Assembly (NCBI GenBank): GCA_030651305.1
Contig: JAUSCI010000028.1
Span: 1-64,000 of the forward strand
Reading direction: 5' to 3'
Length of the DNA stretch: 64,000 nt
DNA from: Sulfuritalea sp.
Lineage (GTDB): Bacteria > Pseudomonadota > Gammaproteobacteria > Burkholderiales > Rhodocyclaceae
Shown here: positions 62,581-64,000 of the stretch, in pieces
Layout of the letters: the number at the start of each line of letters is the position of its first letter
Position numbering within the stretch: the stretch's first letter is position 1
Notes under the pieces: model-generated
What the model saw: the letters and a program-made list of their open reading frames with translations, nothing else
The model's database searches: none
Told to the model about the DNA's origin: nothing
Position numbers and translations under genes: made by a program

Positions 62581-64000
62581 TCACGTGCCGCGGCGCAGGG
62601 CGCGCAGATGGAATCGGGCGGGATCAACCGCCCGCGCCAGTTCGCGCTCCATCGGCAGGGGATCGCCGTCCAACTGGCTGGCGAGCAGTTCTGCGGCCAG
62701 CGGCGCCCAGACCAGACCCCGGGCGGACAATCCCAGCAGAGCGTGCAGGCCGGCCAGGCGTGGCAAGTTATCAATCGTTGCTGCGTTGCCGGCAACTGCC
62801 TCCGTGTCGGGCAGGGTGCCGATCAGCGGCAGGCGATCCGGGGCGGTCGTGCGCAGGCCGACGCGACCATCGAGCGAGGTCGCATCAATTCCGCCGGCGG
62901 CGCCTGGCAACAGTTCATCCAGTCGCAGCAGATTCCCGGCATGGTCTGCTGCGCGAATCATCAAATCGGTGTCGTCGTGGTCAAAGCTGGCGCCGACGCA
63001 GACCGCACCGGATTGCGTCGGCGTGATGTAGCCGGAGCGGCAAACCACGTGGCGCAGGGGCGGCTGCATGTTTTCAACAAATTGATCCGGCAGGTAGCTG
63101 ATCTGACCGCGTATCGGCGTCAAGGGCAGCGCGCGGGGCAACAACTCATTGGCGGCATGGGCGTTGGCGAGGATGAGGTGCGGCGCGCTGGCCAATAGCC
63201 TGCCGGCGCCATCGAATGCCTGCCAGTCGTTCGCGATCTGCCGCAGGACGCTGACCGCTGTGTCGAAATGCGCATGGACCAGTTCGCCGGCGGCAGCCAG
63301 CAGGGCCGCGCAGACGCTGCGCGGACTGACCCAGCCGCCGCCGGGAAACCACCAGCCGCCGTGCGCCAGTGGCCGTTCGACAAGGGCTGCGGCAGCTTCG
63401 TGTTCGAGAAAGTCGGCAAAGTCGGCCGGCAGCTTGAGTTCCTGCACCATGGCTCGCTGCAGGGTTTCATGCGCCGCGTCGCGCGCGATTTGCAGCACGC
63501 CGCAGGGCGACCAGCGCACGCCGTCCAGATTGGCAAAGCGGCGCAGCGCATACAGATAACAGGCGCGGGACAGCCGCGCCGCCAGCGCATCGTCCTTTGC
63601 CATATGCGGCAGCAGTATGCCGGCCGGGTTGCCCGAGGCTTCCTGCGCAGGGGCCGCATGGCGTTCGAAGAGGTCGACATGCCAGCCGCGGCTGGCCAGC
63701 CGTTCGCTGATCGCGGTGCCGGCGAGTCCGGCGCCGATGACGATGGCGCGGCGCTCCTGGGGTGAGTGAGACACGCCAAGAGTCGGCGCTGGTGGTACGG
63801 CGATTTCAAGCCGACCGACCAGCATTTCGCGCTTTCCGCCAAAGCCGGGGCGGCGTTCCAGCTGCCAGCCGGCCTGTTCCAGCGCACGGCGCACTTCGCC
63901 GGCGACACTCCAGGTGGCCAGCGTCGCCTGACCCGTGCAGAGGCGGGTGATCGTTTTGAGCAGGGCGGACGACCACAACTCCGGATTCTTTGCCGGGGCA
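62581..64000 (-). CDS. mnmC: bifunctional tRNA (mnm5s2U34) biosynthesis protein MnmC, 5' end outside window
   Basis: The frame is open to base 64000, where AKNPELWSSALL and TCTGQATLATWSVAGEVRRAL belong to the C-terminal part of the methyltransferase domain; a TTG at 63978 is not the start. The FAD-dependent oxidase domain follows (GAGLAGTAISERLASRGW dinucleotide site; GNPAGILLPHM; GLRTTAPDRLPLIG; LSARGLVWAPLAAELL). MnmC finishes the wobble uridine of some tRNAs. The linker between the two domains holds an in-frame interspersed repeat (VPPAPTLG). Confidence 0.92.
   Translation of the reverse strand, partial: APAKNPELWSSALLKTITRLCTGQATLATWSVAGEVRRALEQAGWQLERRPGFGGKREMLVGRLEIAVPPAPTLGVSHSPQERRAIVIGAGLAGTAISERLASRGWHVDLFERHAAPAQEASGNPAGILLPHMAKDDALAARLSRACYLYALRRFANLDGVRWSPCGVLQIARDAAHETLQRAMVQELKLPADFADFLEHEAAAALVERPLAHGGWWFPGGGWVSPRSVCAALLAAAGELVHAHFDTAVSVLRQIANDWQAFDGAGRLLASAPHLILANAHAANELLPRALPLTPIRGQISYLPDQFVENMQPPLRHVVCRSGYITPTQSGAVCVGASFDHDDTDLMIRAADHAGNLLRLDELLPGAAGGIDATSLDGRVGLRTTAPDRLPLIGTLPDTEAVAGNAATIDNLPRLAGLHALLGLSARGLVWAPLAAELLASQLDGDPLPMERELARAVDPARFHLRALRRGT
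63781..63803 (+). repeat. interspersed 23-bp repeat, copy J (MnmC linker)
   Basis: One change from the consensus (GGTGGTACGG). CAAG at its left end and TTTCAAG at the right. In the gene it encodes AVPPAPTL between methyltransferase and oxidase domains. Confidence 0.9.

Noticed and set aside
1-64000. CRISPR array
   Set aside because: The repeats found are dispersed single units, not regularly spaced, and no cas gene is present.

Overview
The window is GC-rich, gene-dense DNA from a Gram-negative proteobacterium. OlsB/OlsA-type acyltransferases, a CheD-containing chemotaxis operon, MnmC, QueD and a P4-type island in a tRNA point to a betaproteobacterium, possibly Rhodocyclales-like. That placement rests on gene content and style, not on a marker gene or a search.

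Layout. 1-4.3 kb: the 3' part of a very large MBG-type surface adhesin and a small secreted repeat protein. 4.3-18 kb: a phosphate-starvation block. phoR, phoB, phoU, pstB, pstA, pstC and pstS lie on the minus strand; divergent from them are an OlsB-type acyltransferase, a GT4 glycosyltransferase, DgkA, a second GT4 enzyme, a PlcP-like metallophosphoesterase and a CYTH-CHAD protein, met by a convergent OlsA/PlsC-type acyltransferase. Together they read as a membrane-lipid remodelling system: phospholipid head groups are removed, and glycolipids and ornithine lipids are made instead. 18-22 kb: an EAL-GGDEF protein with a CBS-like module, and a histidine kinase/double-receiver pair whose kinase carries a similar module. 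22-26 kb: phosphofructokinase, an alkaline phosphatase remnant, an alpha/beta hydrolase, an M14 peptidase and SixA. 26-38.5 kb: a REC-GGDEF protein, then cheY-cheA-cheW-mcp-cheR-cheD-cheB and a coupled trio of stand-alone receiver, zinc ribbon and PilB/GspE-like ATPase. 38.5-45.5 kb (minus): YhhN-family protein, MFS transporter, hydrolase, MetY, YdcH-like protein, CBS protein and a NarL-type two-component pair. 45.6-51.2 kb: an island at tRNA-Thr with an integrase, coupled small unknown genes, a small-alarmone-hydrolase-like HD protein and a transposase relic, ending near tRNA-Ser and a tRNA-Ser half. 51-58 kb: fatty-acid genes, QueD, a radical SAM protein, LysC, a flavodoxin-like protein and a diguanylate cyclase. 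59-61 kb: hipBA and an integrase stub beside tRNA-Val. 61-64 kb: gltX and the 3' part of mnmC.

The most striking thing is a 23-bp interspersed repeat present at least ten times. It begins AGTCGGCGCTGG and ends ACGGCGA. Several copies lie in frame inside real proteins, mostly at inter-domain linkers or tails (CheA, CheB, MnmC, the PlcP-like enzyme, the adhesin); one supplies a stop codon, one is fused to a gene fragment, and one lies in a divergent promoter region. It looks like a short palindromic, possibly REP-like mobile element tolerated in coding sequence.
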